The notes beneath the pieces were generated by a model that saw nothing but the letters and a program-made list of their open reading frames with translations, ran no database searches and was not told the origin of the DNA. The position numbers and the translations under genes are program-made. From Verrucomicrobiia bacterium (lineage in GTDB: Bacteria; Verrucomicrobiota; Verrucomicrobiia; Opitutales; Cerasicoccaceae), in NCBI GenBank assembly GCA_030432235.1, contig JAUIHT010000005.1:124001-188000 (forward strand): a stretch of 64,000 nucleotides of DNA. Reading direction: 5' to 3'. Shown piece after piece: positions 56,363 to 64,000 of the stretch (position 1 is the first letter of the stretch; every line of letters starts with the position of its first letter).

Positions 56363-57670
56363 TTAGCTGGACGACGGGGCCTGGCTCACGTTTTTGAGCG
56401 CCTTCATGCCGTCGAGCACGCGGAATTTACCGCGGTTTTCACGGGCGATGCGCTTGAATTGCTCGATATCCCCTTCTTCCTCATCTTCCTCACCTTCTCC
56501 GAGGAAGAGTACGATATTGGTTTCGGTGGGATTGCGCTCAAACTGCTTGGCGTACTTGCGCCCGATGTCCTCGGTGTACTCCTTGATTTCGTCGAAGGAA
56601 AAGGCCTGTGAGGGCTTCATGCGAAGTTTGCGATCGATGACGCCAATGCCCTTCAGCTCAGATATCAGGGCGTGATCGCTATGAACAATTTTCTCCGGCG
56701 TGCCTTTGGCGCGGCGCTTGGAGTTTTCCTCATTTAGCCAGGCACGGGCGTTTTTCACACCCTCCTTCCAGGCCAGTTCCTCTTCCTCGTTCCAGTCAAC
56801 CGACGCCAGATAAGCCAGGCGTTCCTCCTCGGTGAAAAATCGATTATGCCATTGCCAGTCGGAAACCAGAATAAACATGGCGTCGCTATTGAGCTCCTGA
56901 GCCACTTGGAAAGCCTTCAGCCAATGGCTGACCAAGCCCTTGATCGGCTCGACCGACTTGTCCTGCACATCGCGGTTGTTACTGACGTTGGCGATGGAAG
57001 ACATGTTGGCGTTGAACTTGCCAATCCATTTGACCAGGCCGTCCTTGTTGCCGGGGGTGGCAGGCAGCATGCTCTGGGAATACGCCTCGAGACTGTTGCC
57101 GTTGTAGAACATGACGTTGAACAGCGTTCCCGGAGAAAGGTTTTGGACGATATTGCTGACCTCGTTCTTGATGATCTGGTAAGCGGGCAGGCCGCCCTTC
57201 TCGTCCTCCAGCATGTAGCGAGAGGCATCGACGATAATCATGATACGCTCGCCGGAGGATTTGATACCGAAAAAGTTGACCGCCGATTTGCTCAGATCCA
57301 GCCCGCCGGAGCCAAAACCGCGTCCCAGACCGGCGCCACTACCGTGACCGGCCCCGATGGCCACACGCGTGTTGATGCTGGGCATGTCCGGCGTCAGGCT
57401 GGGCATGTTCAGGTTGGAAAGATTGCGCACCGTGATCTTATGTGTCGGTGGAGCGCTTTGCTTGGAACTTTTCTGCAGGCTGACTTTGACCTTCAATTCC
57501 TGCTGGTCGATGGGCTCCTGCATGGGCGGAGCCTCAAACTCCGGCTCGGGCTGGCGAAGGGCTTCAAACAGCGTGATCCCTCCTAACAGCAACAGCCCGG
57601 CAACATGGACCAAGAGGCTGACACCGATGACTTCGATAAGTGGCAGGTTTACTTTGGGCTTACGGGGCAT
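56363..57670 (-). CDS. membrane-anchored von Willebrand factor A-like protein
   Basis: 435 residues. One N-terminal membrane helix (VIGVSLLVHVAGLLLLGGI) with a TonB-like Pro/Glu-rich linker (QPEPEFEAPPMQEP), then Gly-rich 'GAGHGSGAGLGRGFGSGG' and a vWA domain beginning 'IMIIVDASRYM'. The MIDAS-like motif reads DASRY instead of DxSxS, so metal binding may be altered. The protein is on the same strand as, and directly downstream of, the exosortase gene; a linked role is inference. Confidence 0.75.
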   Translation of the reverse strand: MPRKPKVNLPLIEVIGVSLLVHVAGLLLLGGITLFEALRQPEPEFEAPPMQEPIDQQELKVKVSLQKSSKQSAPPTHKITVRNLSNLNMPSLTPDMPSINTRVAIGAGHGSGAGLGRGFGSGGLDLSKSAVNFFGIKSSGERIMIIVDASRYMLEDEKGGLPAYQIIKNEVSNIVQNLSPGTLFNVMFYNGNSLEAYSQSMLPATPGNKDGLVKWIGKFNANMSSIANVSNNRDVQDKSVEPIKGLVSHWLKAFQVAQELNSDAMFILVSDWQWHNRFFTEEERLAYLASVDWNEEEELAWKEGVKNARAWLNEENSKRRAKGTPEKIVHSDHALISELKGIGVIDRKLRMKPSQAFSFDEIKEYTEDIGRKYAKQFERNPTETNIVLFLGEGEEDEEEGDIEQFKRIARENRGKFRVLDGMKALKNVSQAPSSS

Positions 57671-57753
57671 AGCAAATGACTATTTTTGAAGCAGTATCGC
57701 GATCAAATCAATGACAATATGATCAAGACATATGCAAAGAAAGCTTTCCCCGA

Positions 57754-59337
57754 TTAACCGGTAGCCTGCGTGGGCATATTGGGGATTTCGATGGACTGTT
57801 CGAGGAAACGCAGCATTGCCTCCTGAGCCTCCTCCATGCTGGTGGGGCCTTCGATGATGACCTCCAGCAGTTGCTTGTCCTCCTTGCGGTCACCTATCCA
57901 AGCATCCCGCAGGCGATCCAGCCGGAAGCGGCCCGCCTTTGTGTGATAGGGGTAACCCTGGGGATCCCACTGGCAGTAAAACACGTACACGTCGCGATCG
58001 CCGGCCCGGAACTGGTAGGAGTTGAAAACCAGCGCCAGGCCGTCCGGGCCTTCCCAGGTGAATTCGCCCGGTGGGCCCATCATCCCCCAACCCACCGAAG
58101 GCATACACAGCTCAGGATTGTGGACGCCCCCGAGCTGGGCTGCCTTGCCGGAGTTCCATTCGAAGAAATACGCGATCCAGCGATATTGGTTCGGTGTTGT
58201 CCAACTGACCAGCTCACCCTCGTTGAAGAAAAGGACATCCTTGATGCGTGGCTCGATTTCCTCGAAGCGCAGGTTCTGGGCGCCCGCATGCCAATCGACC
58301 GCCCAGATGTGCTGCTTGTTGGACAGCGGGCCGCGAATGGCGTACCAAAGCTGGGCCACCGGCTCGGCCACCAGAAGCAATGCCAGGATGACCGCAACCG
58401 GCTGTATGGGCAGCCAACCTGGATGGATGTAGAAAGGCCCGCCGGTGTTCTCCAGTCGCTGCACGGGCTTGGACACTATCCATTTGCGCAGGCAGAAGCA
58501 CAGAATCCCAAGGGCGCCCAGCGAAAGCACGAAGACCAGATAGCCGGCTGGGTCGTGCCAGCGCTCCATCACTTCGGTTCCGTGATTCGAGGTGATTAGT
58601 GTCAGCGCCAGGGTACGGCAGAAATTGAAAAACAGCGCAAAGCACGTACCTGCGACAATCAATGCGATGCGCGTGTGAATGCTGAAGCGTAACAGCTCGC
58701 CGAGGAAAATGGCCCCCATCACGGTCGACTGGAAGGACCGCACACCGCTACAGGCCTCTTCCACGCTAACCATGCCGGTCTTGAGGATGATGATATTGCC
58801 GGACTGACGGGCATAAATGCCAAGGAAGTTCACCGTCTCCACCGTCGCCGTGGCCACCCACTCCATGAGGTGGATGACCAGTTGGTCCTCCAGCCATCTT
58901 GGCCAGGGCACTGCCGTCAGAATAAAAAAGAAGGGAAACCCGAAGTGCAGTACCCAGCGGGGCCCTCCCCAGCGCCAAAGCAACAACAGGGTCACCCCGA
59001 AAACGATGAGTGCCTGCATCCAGATAATAAGGCGCCAATCCGCGTTCGCCTCAAAGATGATCTTCATCGGATAGTGCACCACCGCTGCTGCGGCCAGTAT
59101 CACCAGCAGGACGAGGCCGTTGGCTTTGCCTGGCGCCACCGGAGCAGGACGGTCCTCCCAGCGCAAGTGCAACAGATATAGCGCCAAAAAGGGCACAAAT
59201 AGCCCGTAGGAGTATTGCCCGTTATGGCTCCATTCGTAGGCCAGTTGCCAAGCCAGCATGCCCCAGAACGCAGCCAGAAGCGCCAGGTTCACCGCAGGCT
59301 GCCAGGCTATCGTCGGGGCTTTGGTAGCACTACTCAT
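57754..59337 (-). CDS. exosortase with fused EpsI-like C-terminal domain
   Basis: 527 residues. About eight to ten transmembrane helices in the first ~310 residues with the exosortase catalytic set: Cys in 'VEEACSGVRSFQ', Arg in 'FNFCRTLAL' and His in 'RWHDPAGYLVF'. Residues ~320-527 form an extracytoplasmic domain with 'HNPELCMPSVGWGM', matching EpsI/DUF3485 accessory proteins that are usually separate. Exosortases cleave PEP-CTERM signals and link proteins to the surface. Four candidate substrates are in this window (1342, 2135, 37882, 42594). The vWA gene lies downstream. Confidence 0.92.
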   Translation of the reverse strand: MSSATKAPTIAWQPAVNLALLAAFWGMLAWQLAYEWSHNGQYSYGLFVPFLALYLLHLRWEDRPAPVAPGKANGLVLLVILAAAAVVHYPMKIIFEANADWRLIIWMQALIVFGVTLLLLWRWGGPRWVLHFGFPFFFILTAVPWPRWLEDQLVIHLMEWVATATVETVNFLGIYARQSGNIIILKTGMVSVEEACSGVRSFQSTVMGAIFLGELLRFSIHTRIALIVAGTCFALFFNFCRTLALTLITSNHGTEVMERWHDPAGYLVFVLSLGALGILCFCLRKWIVSKPVQRLENTGGPFYIHPGWLPIQPVAVILALLLVAEPVAQLWYAIRGPLSNKQHIWAVDWHAGAQNLRFEEIEPRIKDVLFFNEGELVSWTTPNQYRWIAYFFEWNSGKAAQLGGVHNPELCMPSVGWGMMGPPGEFTWEGPDGLALVFNSYQFRAGDRDVYVFYCQWDPQGYPYHTKAGRFRLDRLRDAWIGDRKEDKQLLEVIIEGPTSMEEAQEAMLRFLEQSIEIPNMPTQATG

Positions 59338-59473
59338 AGCAGTATTCTAATTATGGATACTCAACAGCGGATAAGAAAAAGGCAAGATTCTGCCGACGCG
59401 TCCCTTTGCTATTGAAAATCCATCTCAGAGGCGGTTCCATAGGAAGTTTCAAGACTGTAACAAATGTATTTCG

Positions 59474-60253
59474 ATGGCCGCTGATTACCAGAAACTGAAC
59501 GAAAACCAACTCAAAGCCCCCGAAACGCGCTTCGACAAGGTATTTACCCGCGTCATTTCCTGGGTGGAGGAAAAGAATGCCCGCCACTCCCGCGTCGGTA
59601 ATCCGCCCATTTACGACAAGTCCTTGTTTCCTTGGGCCTTGGAGCTCGAAAAGGAATGGAAAACCATCCGCGCCGAGCTGGATGTCATCATGCAAAGACG
59701 CGACGAGCTGCCTAGCTTCCACGAGGTCAGCAGTGAGGTCGCCACCATCACTCAGGATGACAACTGGAAGACCTTTTTCCTTATGGGCTACGGCATCAAG
59801 GTGGAGCAAAACTGCGCCCAGTGCCCCGAGACCACCCGCATCGTGGAAAAGATTCCGGGGCTGAAAACCGCCATGTTCTCCATCCTTGCGCCGGGCAAAC
59901 ACATACCTGCCCATCGTGGTCCCTACAACGGCGTGCTGCGCTACCACCTCGGGCTCATCGTCCCCGAGCCCGCTGAAAATTGCAAAATCCGCGTCGACGA
60001 CCAGTATCATGTCTGGCGCGAGGGCGAAGGCGTCATCTTCGACGACTGCTTTAACCACGAAGTCTGGAACAACACCGATGGCCAGCGCGTGGTGCTCTTC
60101 GTCGACTTCGAGCGGCCCATCAAGTACCCCGCCGCTATTCTCAACAAGGCCGTGCTCAAGGCCTCCGTCTTTACCCCGTACATTCGCGAGGCCGACGACA
60201 ACAACAAGAAATGGGCCGAGAAGTTCTATGGCAAGAACGGCTCGAAGAACTGA
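59474..60253 (+). CDS. aspartyl/asparaginyl beta-hydroxylase family protein
   Basis: 259 residues. 'SILAPGKHIPAHRGPYNGVL' carries the first Fe(II) histidine and 'FDDCFNHEVWNNTD' the second, with 'RYHLGLIVPE' between, the pattern of the Asp_Arg_Hydrox 2-oxoglutarate dioxygenases (BAH, LpxO). LpxO-like members hydroxylate lipid A acyl chains; others act on proteins. Residue conservation outside the metal site does not decide. Divergent from the exosortase. Confidence 0.88.
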   Translation: MAADYQKLNENQLKAPETRFDKVFTRVISWVEEKNARHSRVGNPPIYDKSLFPWALELEKEWKTIRAELDVIMQRRDELPSFHEVSSEVATITQDDNWKTFFLMGYGIKVEQNCAQCPETTRIVEKIPGLKTAMFSILAPGKHIPAHRGPYNGVLRYHLGLIVPEPAENCKIRVDDQYHVWREGEGVIFDDCFNHEVWNNTDGQRVVLFVDFERPIKYPAAILNKAVLKASVFTPYIREADDNNKKWAEKFYGKNGSKN

Positions 60254-60357
60254 CTCCTCACAGTGCCCCGGAGCACAAATTAACGACAGTACCGGCTTAA
60301 TTGCCTAGCCATTAAGTGAATTTATGATTCGTTGGCAACAGGACTGATTTTGCCATC

Positions 60358-61755
60358 ATGAAGTACGTCGTCACTCTTCTGTTCGTCTTGTCGCTCGGCT
60401 ACGCCGCCCAGGGAGAAAGCACCAGCCAGCCTGCCGATCCCAATTTCCTCTGTGAAGAAATCATCGCCTGCCTCGAGGGCCGGGTAGAGGAAAAACGAGC
60501 CGTTCCGCCTCCCAATCGCGAGGAGGATAGCGCCGAGGCCCGCGCCGCTTACAGTCTGGCGCAGACCCAGTTGAACAGTCTCAGTAGCAGCCTCAAGCAG
60601 ATACGCGAGGTCCAGGCCGCGCTCATCGCAGGTGATTATGGTCAGGCGACCCAGAAGGCTTCCACCCACGGCTACCGCGTCGTGCTCAGCGGCGACTGCG
60701 GCGACCTCTGGAGCGAATTACAGCAGGCCATCGCCGGTGCGCAGGATAACGAAATCAAGGCCTTCCAGGCCAAGTTTGAAGCTTTCGAAAAAGAGCTGGG
60801 CAACTTTCTCCCCAACGCCACAGAAGCCGATCAGTTCGACCAGTACATTGAGAGGATCGCGGTACTCAACTCGGAAAGTACGAAGGTACCGAAAGATGGC
60901 CATCGCTTTCAGAACATGTGCAACAGCCTGCTGAACATCACGACCACCTGGCAGGATTACCTCGCCTGCATGCAGTACAAGGACTACGACAAAGCGGAAA
61001 GAGAATTGAGTTCACTTGACAACCTGCTCAAGCGCAGCCCCATCGTTCCACGCTCCATCCTGTTGCAAATCAGGGAGCGGGTCCGCCAGGTCAGGAACAG
61101 CCCGGAGGCCGAGGATAAGACCGCCTCGGTCGACACCATCGTCATTACGGTTAAAAGCTATGACGACCTCGCGCAGGCCCGGGACGACCTTCGCGCCTTT
61201 CGCCATAATAATGGCACCAACAACGATGCCGGCTACTATATCGACATCATCAATCAGCTCCTGAGCACCAAGGGCATGATCGAGGACGGCAACCCCAGCC
61301 TGGCCATGAGCAATTTGCAAAGACTCCCCAACGCCCTGAACAAGGACACCTCGTGGTCGGACGACGTGCGCCTGCAGTTATTCAGCGACGCCCTCTACCT
61401 CTCCATACCCGATGAGCACCGTCCCGATCCGCGACCCGAGAGCCTCGAGGTCCTCATCACCCAGACGGCCAGCGGCATGAAGGAGAATGAAGACTGGCAG
61501 GCGCTGTGGGAGTTCCTTACCGTCACGGAAAACATGCAGGGCAACCGCTTCTACAGTGCAAACGCGATGCCGAGCCTGCGCCAGGACATGGACGCGACCA
61601 AGAAGTTCATCAACGCCCAGCGGCTTGAAGAGGCCGGCAATGTCCAAGCCGCTCTGCAAATGTATTCCCACGTACTGGCCCACCCCGGTAAGTACGGTCC
61701 TTACCAGGAAACTCAGGAAGCGATGAAGCGCCTCTGGGCCGAAAAACTGGAATAG
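60358..61755 (+). CDS. secreted helical protein, tandem paralogue 1
   Basis: 465 residues, signal peptide MKYVVTLLFVLSLGYAAQG. Mostly helical; 'CEEIIACLEGRVEEKRAVPP' followed by 'LNSLSSSLKQIREVQAAL' and later 'NAMPSLRQDMDATKKFINAQ'. Similar in order and spacing to the next gene ('CLDTEMETVQEVPPPSTEEA', 'RLEEAG/RLERAG', 'GPYQET/GPYEQA'), so the two are tandem duplicates. No known domain. A repeated element 'LEEAGNVQAALQMYSHVL...GKYGPY' suggests TPR-like units near the C-terminus. Confidence 0.75.
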   Translation: MKYVVTLLFVLSLGYAAQGESTSQPADPNFLCEEIIACLEGRVEEKRAVPPPNREEDSAEARAAYSLAQTQLNSLSSSLKQIREVQAALIAGDYGQATQKASTHGYRVVLSGDCGDLWSELQQAIAGAQDNEIKAFQAKFEAFEKELGNFLPNATEADQFDQYIERIAVLNSESTKVPKDGHRFQNMCNSLLNITTTWQDYLACMQYKDYDKAERELSSLDNLLKRSPIVPRSILLQIRERVRQVRNSPEAEDKTASVDTIVITVKSYDDLAQARDDLRAFRHNNGTNNDAGYYIDIINQLLSTKGMIEDGNPSLAMSNLQRLPNALNKDTSWSDDVRLQLFSDALYLSIPDEHRPDPRPESLEVLITQTASGMKENEDWQALWEFLTVTENMQGNRFYSANAMPSLRQDMDATKKFINAQRLEEAGNVQAALQMYSHVLAHPGKYGPYQETQEAMKRLWAEKLE

Positions 61756-61867
61756 TCAGCCGCGCTTAGCGACGGCGAATGACCCGAATTTAGTTTGTTA
61801 ATAATTCACCAGGACGGGTGCTATTTATTGTGACTTGGCGCTATATAACGCTAGAAATACACCAACC

Positions 61868-63502
61868 ATGAATCATCGAATAGCCCCCCTCCTTTGTTTA
61901 CTCTCCATTGTCCTGCTTCCCTTGCATGCCCAGGAGGGCGCGAATCGGGAATCCGGGGCGATTCTTTCGGACATGATGGCTTGCCTTGATACTGAAATGG
62001 AGACGGTGCAGGAAGTCCCCCCTCCCTCCACCGAAGAGGCTACTCAAGAGCAACGTACTGCCTACATGACGGCCCAGGCCAAGCTGCGCTCGCTGAAGGA
62101 GCAAAAGCAGCTGCTCTTGTCCATCCAAACCCAGAGTACCCATCGTTCCTCCGAGGAATTGGTGCAGTACACCTCGAGGATGATGGCGAACACGAGTATA
62201 TCCACCGCCTGCAGCGAGCTTTGGGTTGAGTACACAACCGCTCTCAAAGGCGAGGAAGAGGCCCGCATGGCCGAGTTAACCGCCAGCTATGAAAAGTTCA
62301 CCGAGGAGCTCGGTCAGGCCTTGCCCGAAGCCAAACAAGCCAGCGACCTGGACCCCTATTTTGTACGGATTCAAGAATTCACCGCGAACAGCTCCGATTA
62401 CGGGCGCAATGCCAACAGCCTGCGCACCAAGCTGAATAGCCTCAACCAGATCGTGGCCAACTGGCAGGACTACCTGGCCTACCTGAATGCCGGGGACACC
62501 CGGCAAGCCACGAACGAGCTCAATGCCATCATCGGCTCCCTCAGCACCACGCCTGTCGTCCCCCGTTCCTTGGTGCTGGAGCGGCAACTGACGCTCAAGG
62601 GCCTTGACACGAACAACTCAGCCGCCGAACCGCCCTACACCTGCGAATCGGTCGTGGAATCAGTTAAAACGATAGCGGACCTGCCCGCCGCCCGCGAGAA
62701 GCTATCGGTGCTGACACAGTACCGGAATAGCCAGAATGATGCCCGGCGTGACCTCAAAATCATCGATAGCTTTCTTACAACAATCGACATGATCGAGAGC
62801 GACAGCCCGTTGATCGGGCTCAGGATACTCAATGACATGCGCAACTTTAATAATCAAAGCGATTGGTACGATCCGATTAAGACACAGATCAGCACGCTCG
62901 CCATCTATGCCGCCATCCCGGACGCCTACCGGCCCGATCCCATGCCCGAGGGGTTGGACACGCTTGTTCGCGAAACCGCATCGGAGATGGTGCACGCCCA
63001 GGCTTGGCTAAGGCTATGGGAGTTTCTGGAAATCGCCAACGACAGCTACACCGTCAATTATCGCCAGCAATCCGTCTTTCCGGGTATGAACAATGACATT
63101 AAAGCCATTGAGAAATTCATCTACGCCCAGCGCCTGGAGCGGGCCGGAGAGCTAGCCGATTCTCTGGATAATTACCAGGAAGTGCTGCAACAGACCGGCG
63201 AATTTGGCCCCTACGAACAAGCCCGTGCTGCGATTGAAAACCTGCGCGGTCCCTTGGCGGAGGAGCTTTTGGCCGATCAAAAGCGCAAGGCGGAGGTTCC
63301 CAAGGCGCCCGTGACCTACGATCCAAGAATGCGCAATATGATGTATCGCGGCGATTCCCGTGAATTGAATGATCCGCGCATGATTGAGAAAATAGTGGAG
63401 GAAAAGGTGTCGATGTACCTGGCTAACGAAAAAGAGAAGAAAAGCAAAGCCACCACCGAAAAACCGGCACCGGATAAGCCAGCACCAGCGACCAAGCCCT
63501 GA
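61868..63502 (+). CDS. secreted helical protein, tandem paralogue 2
   Basis: 544 residues from ATG 61868, signal peptide MNHRIAPLLCLLSIVLLPLHA. Paralogue of the preceding gene, with 'VPPPSTEEATQEQRTAYMTA' near the N-terminus and 'RLERAGELADSLDNYQEVLQ' with 'FGPYEQARAAIENLRG' near the C-terminus (TPR-like). It has ~75 extra residues at the end: a Lys/Glu coiled stretch and a 'KPAPDKPAPATKP' tail. Function unknown; probably envelope-associated. Confidence 0.75.
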   Translation: MNHRIAPLLCLLSIVLLPLHAQEGANRESGAILSDMMACLDTEMETVQEVPPPSTEEATQEQRTAYMTAQAKLRSLKEQKQLLLSIQTQSTHRSSEELVQYTSRMMANTSISTACSELWVEYTTALKGEEEARMAELTASYEKFTEELGQALPEAKQASDLDPYFVRIQEFTANSSDYGRNANSLRTKLNSLNQIVANWQDYLAYLNAGDTRQATNELNAIIGSLSTTPVVPRSLVLERQLTLKGLDTNNSAAEPPYTCESVVESVKTIADLPAAREKLSVLTQYRNSQNDARRDLKIIDSFLTTIDMIESDSPLIGLRILNDMRNFNNQSDWYDPIKTQISTLAIYAAIPDAYRPDPMPEGLDTLVRETASEMVHAQAWLRLWEFLEIANDSYTVNYRQQSVFPGMNNDIKAIEKFIYAQRLERAGELADSLDNYQEVLQQTGEFGPYEQARAAIENLRGPLAEELLADQKRKAEVPKAPVTYDPRMRNMMYRGDSRELNDPRMIEKIVEEKVSMYLANEKEKKSKATTEKPAPDKPAPATKP

Positions 63503-63793
63503 ATAACAAACACACGCTTGACTTCCCCAGTAAAAAAACGATTTTAGAGCCAATGATAGCGCGAGCCCAGCTCCTTCTGCTTCTCGCCAAGCTTCTCCCC
63601 TAGGGGAGTGGCACGCTATTCCCTGGCCCGGGATCAAGGGCCGTTCGGGCGTGTTGCCCGGCACCGTACCCGCTGATGCATCGCATCGCATTTTTTCTGC
63701 GCGTGGCTTGGCGCTGCGCTTTTCGCTTTAAGCTTTTGGCTTTCGACACTTCACTTTTCAGCTTTCTGATTTTCAACTTTTCCATCTTTCCAA
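63503..63793. other. intergenic region upstream of leuA with CTTT repeats
   Basis: No gene. It has a small palindrome CTCCCCTAGGGGAG (about 63595-63608) and, at 63700-63780, pyrimidine-rich CTTTTGGCTTTCGAC/CTTTCAGCTTTCTG units, the same style as the AAAG/CTTT repeats near rpsO, 46.1 kb and 52.8 kb. The leuA promoter presumably lies here but was not identified. Confidence 0.3.
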
Positions 63794-64000
63794 ATGAAAC
63801 CGACCCAAATCCGTAAATACCGGCACTTCCATGAGAGGTTCCCGATCGTATTGCCCGATCGGCAATGGCCGGACCGACAAATCACCACCGCACCCGTTTG
63901 GTGCAGCGTGGACCTGCGCGACGGTAACCAGGCCCTCGCCATCCCCATGAACGTGGATGAGAAGCTGGAGTTCTTTAAGCTGCTCTGCGCCGTCGGCTTC
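63794..64000 (+). CDS. leuA: 2-isopropylmalate synthase, 5' part
   Basis: The first 69 codons only. '[20 protein letters not shown]' then '[20 protein letters not shown]' are the start of the LeuA2-type 2-isopropylmalate synthase (first committed step of leucine synthesis), with the catalytic DLRDGNQ segment visible. The gene runs off the right end of the window. Confidence 0.95.
   Translation, partial: MKPTQIRKYRHFHERFPIVLPDRQWPDRQITTAPVWCSVDLRDGNQALAIPMNVDEKLEFFKLLCAVGF

Noticed and set aside
1-64000. CRISPR array or insertion sequence
   Set aside because: No regularly spaced repeats, no cas genes and no transposase seen; the only mobile element supported is the filamentous prophage.

Overview
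The window reads as chromosomal DNA of a Verrucomicrobiota bacterium, most likely class Opitutia (Puniceicoccales/Opitutales-like). Reasons: four PEP-CTERM proteins plus an exosortase, a 619-residue protein ending in a GreA domain, an OpcA-like gene outside actinobacteria or cyanobacteria, and many host genes without a visible Shine-Dalgarno sequence. The taxonomic call is inference. No rRNA is present; there is one tRNA (Gln, CUG).

Layout. 1-10.5 kb: end of an ABC solute-binding protein, deacetylase-like protein, two tandem PEP-CTERM proteins, methyltransferase-like protein, SPINDLY/OGT-type GT41, SDR-DUF2867 protein, pnp, rpsO with a structured leader, sulfotransferase. 10.58-18.56 kb: an integrated filamentous phage (inovirus) of about 8 kb. 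18.6-38.7 kb: malQ, HlyD-ABC exporter, galK, pcm, tRNA-Gln, pgpA-pgsA, coaD, rsmB, greA-like, ArsR-methyltransferase, YdbL/YnbE pair, sialate esterase, lipA and a PEP-CTERM gene with a stop in its signal peptide. 38.8-53.7 kb: nuclease-helicase fusion, PEP-CTERM protein, opcA, radC, peroxiredoxin, a short uvrC, dusB. 53.7-64 kb: hairpin repeat cluster, ispH, aminotransferase, vWA protein, exosortase, Asp/Asn hydroxylase, two secreted paralogues, start of leuA.

The main system is the inovirus. It has a ribbon-helix-helix regulator and a DUF2726 nuclease-like protein on the minus strand. On the plus strand are a chain of small overlapping genes, a signal-peptide-bearing major coat protein, two tiny single-membrane-span proteins, a pIII/TspB-like adsorption protein, a DUF2523 protein (pVI position), a Zot/pI assembly ATPase, a candidate ssDNA-binding protein and an HUH rolling-circle Rep. 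No integrase and no secretin are encoded. The ends are a 21-bp direct repeat, and the left copy lies in a near-canonical dif site. This points to integration by host XerC/XerD and export through a host secretin. A strong hairpin directly follows the coat gene, as in Ff phages, and the coat and putative ssDNA-binding genes share an unusual A/C-only leader.

A second theme is surface biogenesis: an exosortase carrying an EpsI-like C-terminal domain, four PEP-CTERM substrates and a GT41 glycosyltransferase. Long intergenic inverted repeats (CACGGAA type and AAAG/CTTT type) recur between host genes.
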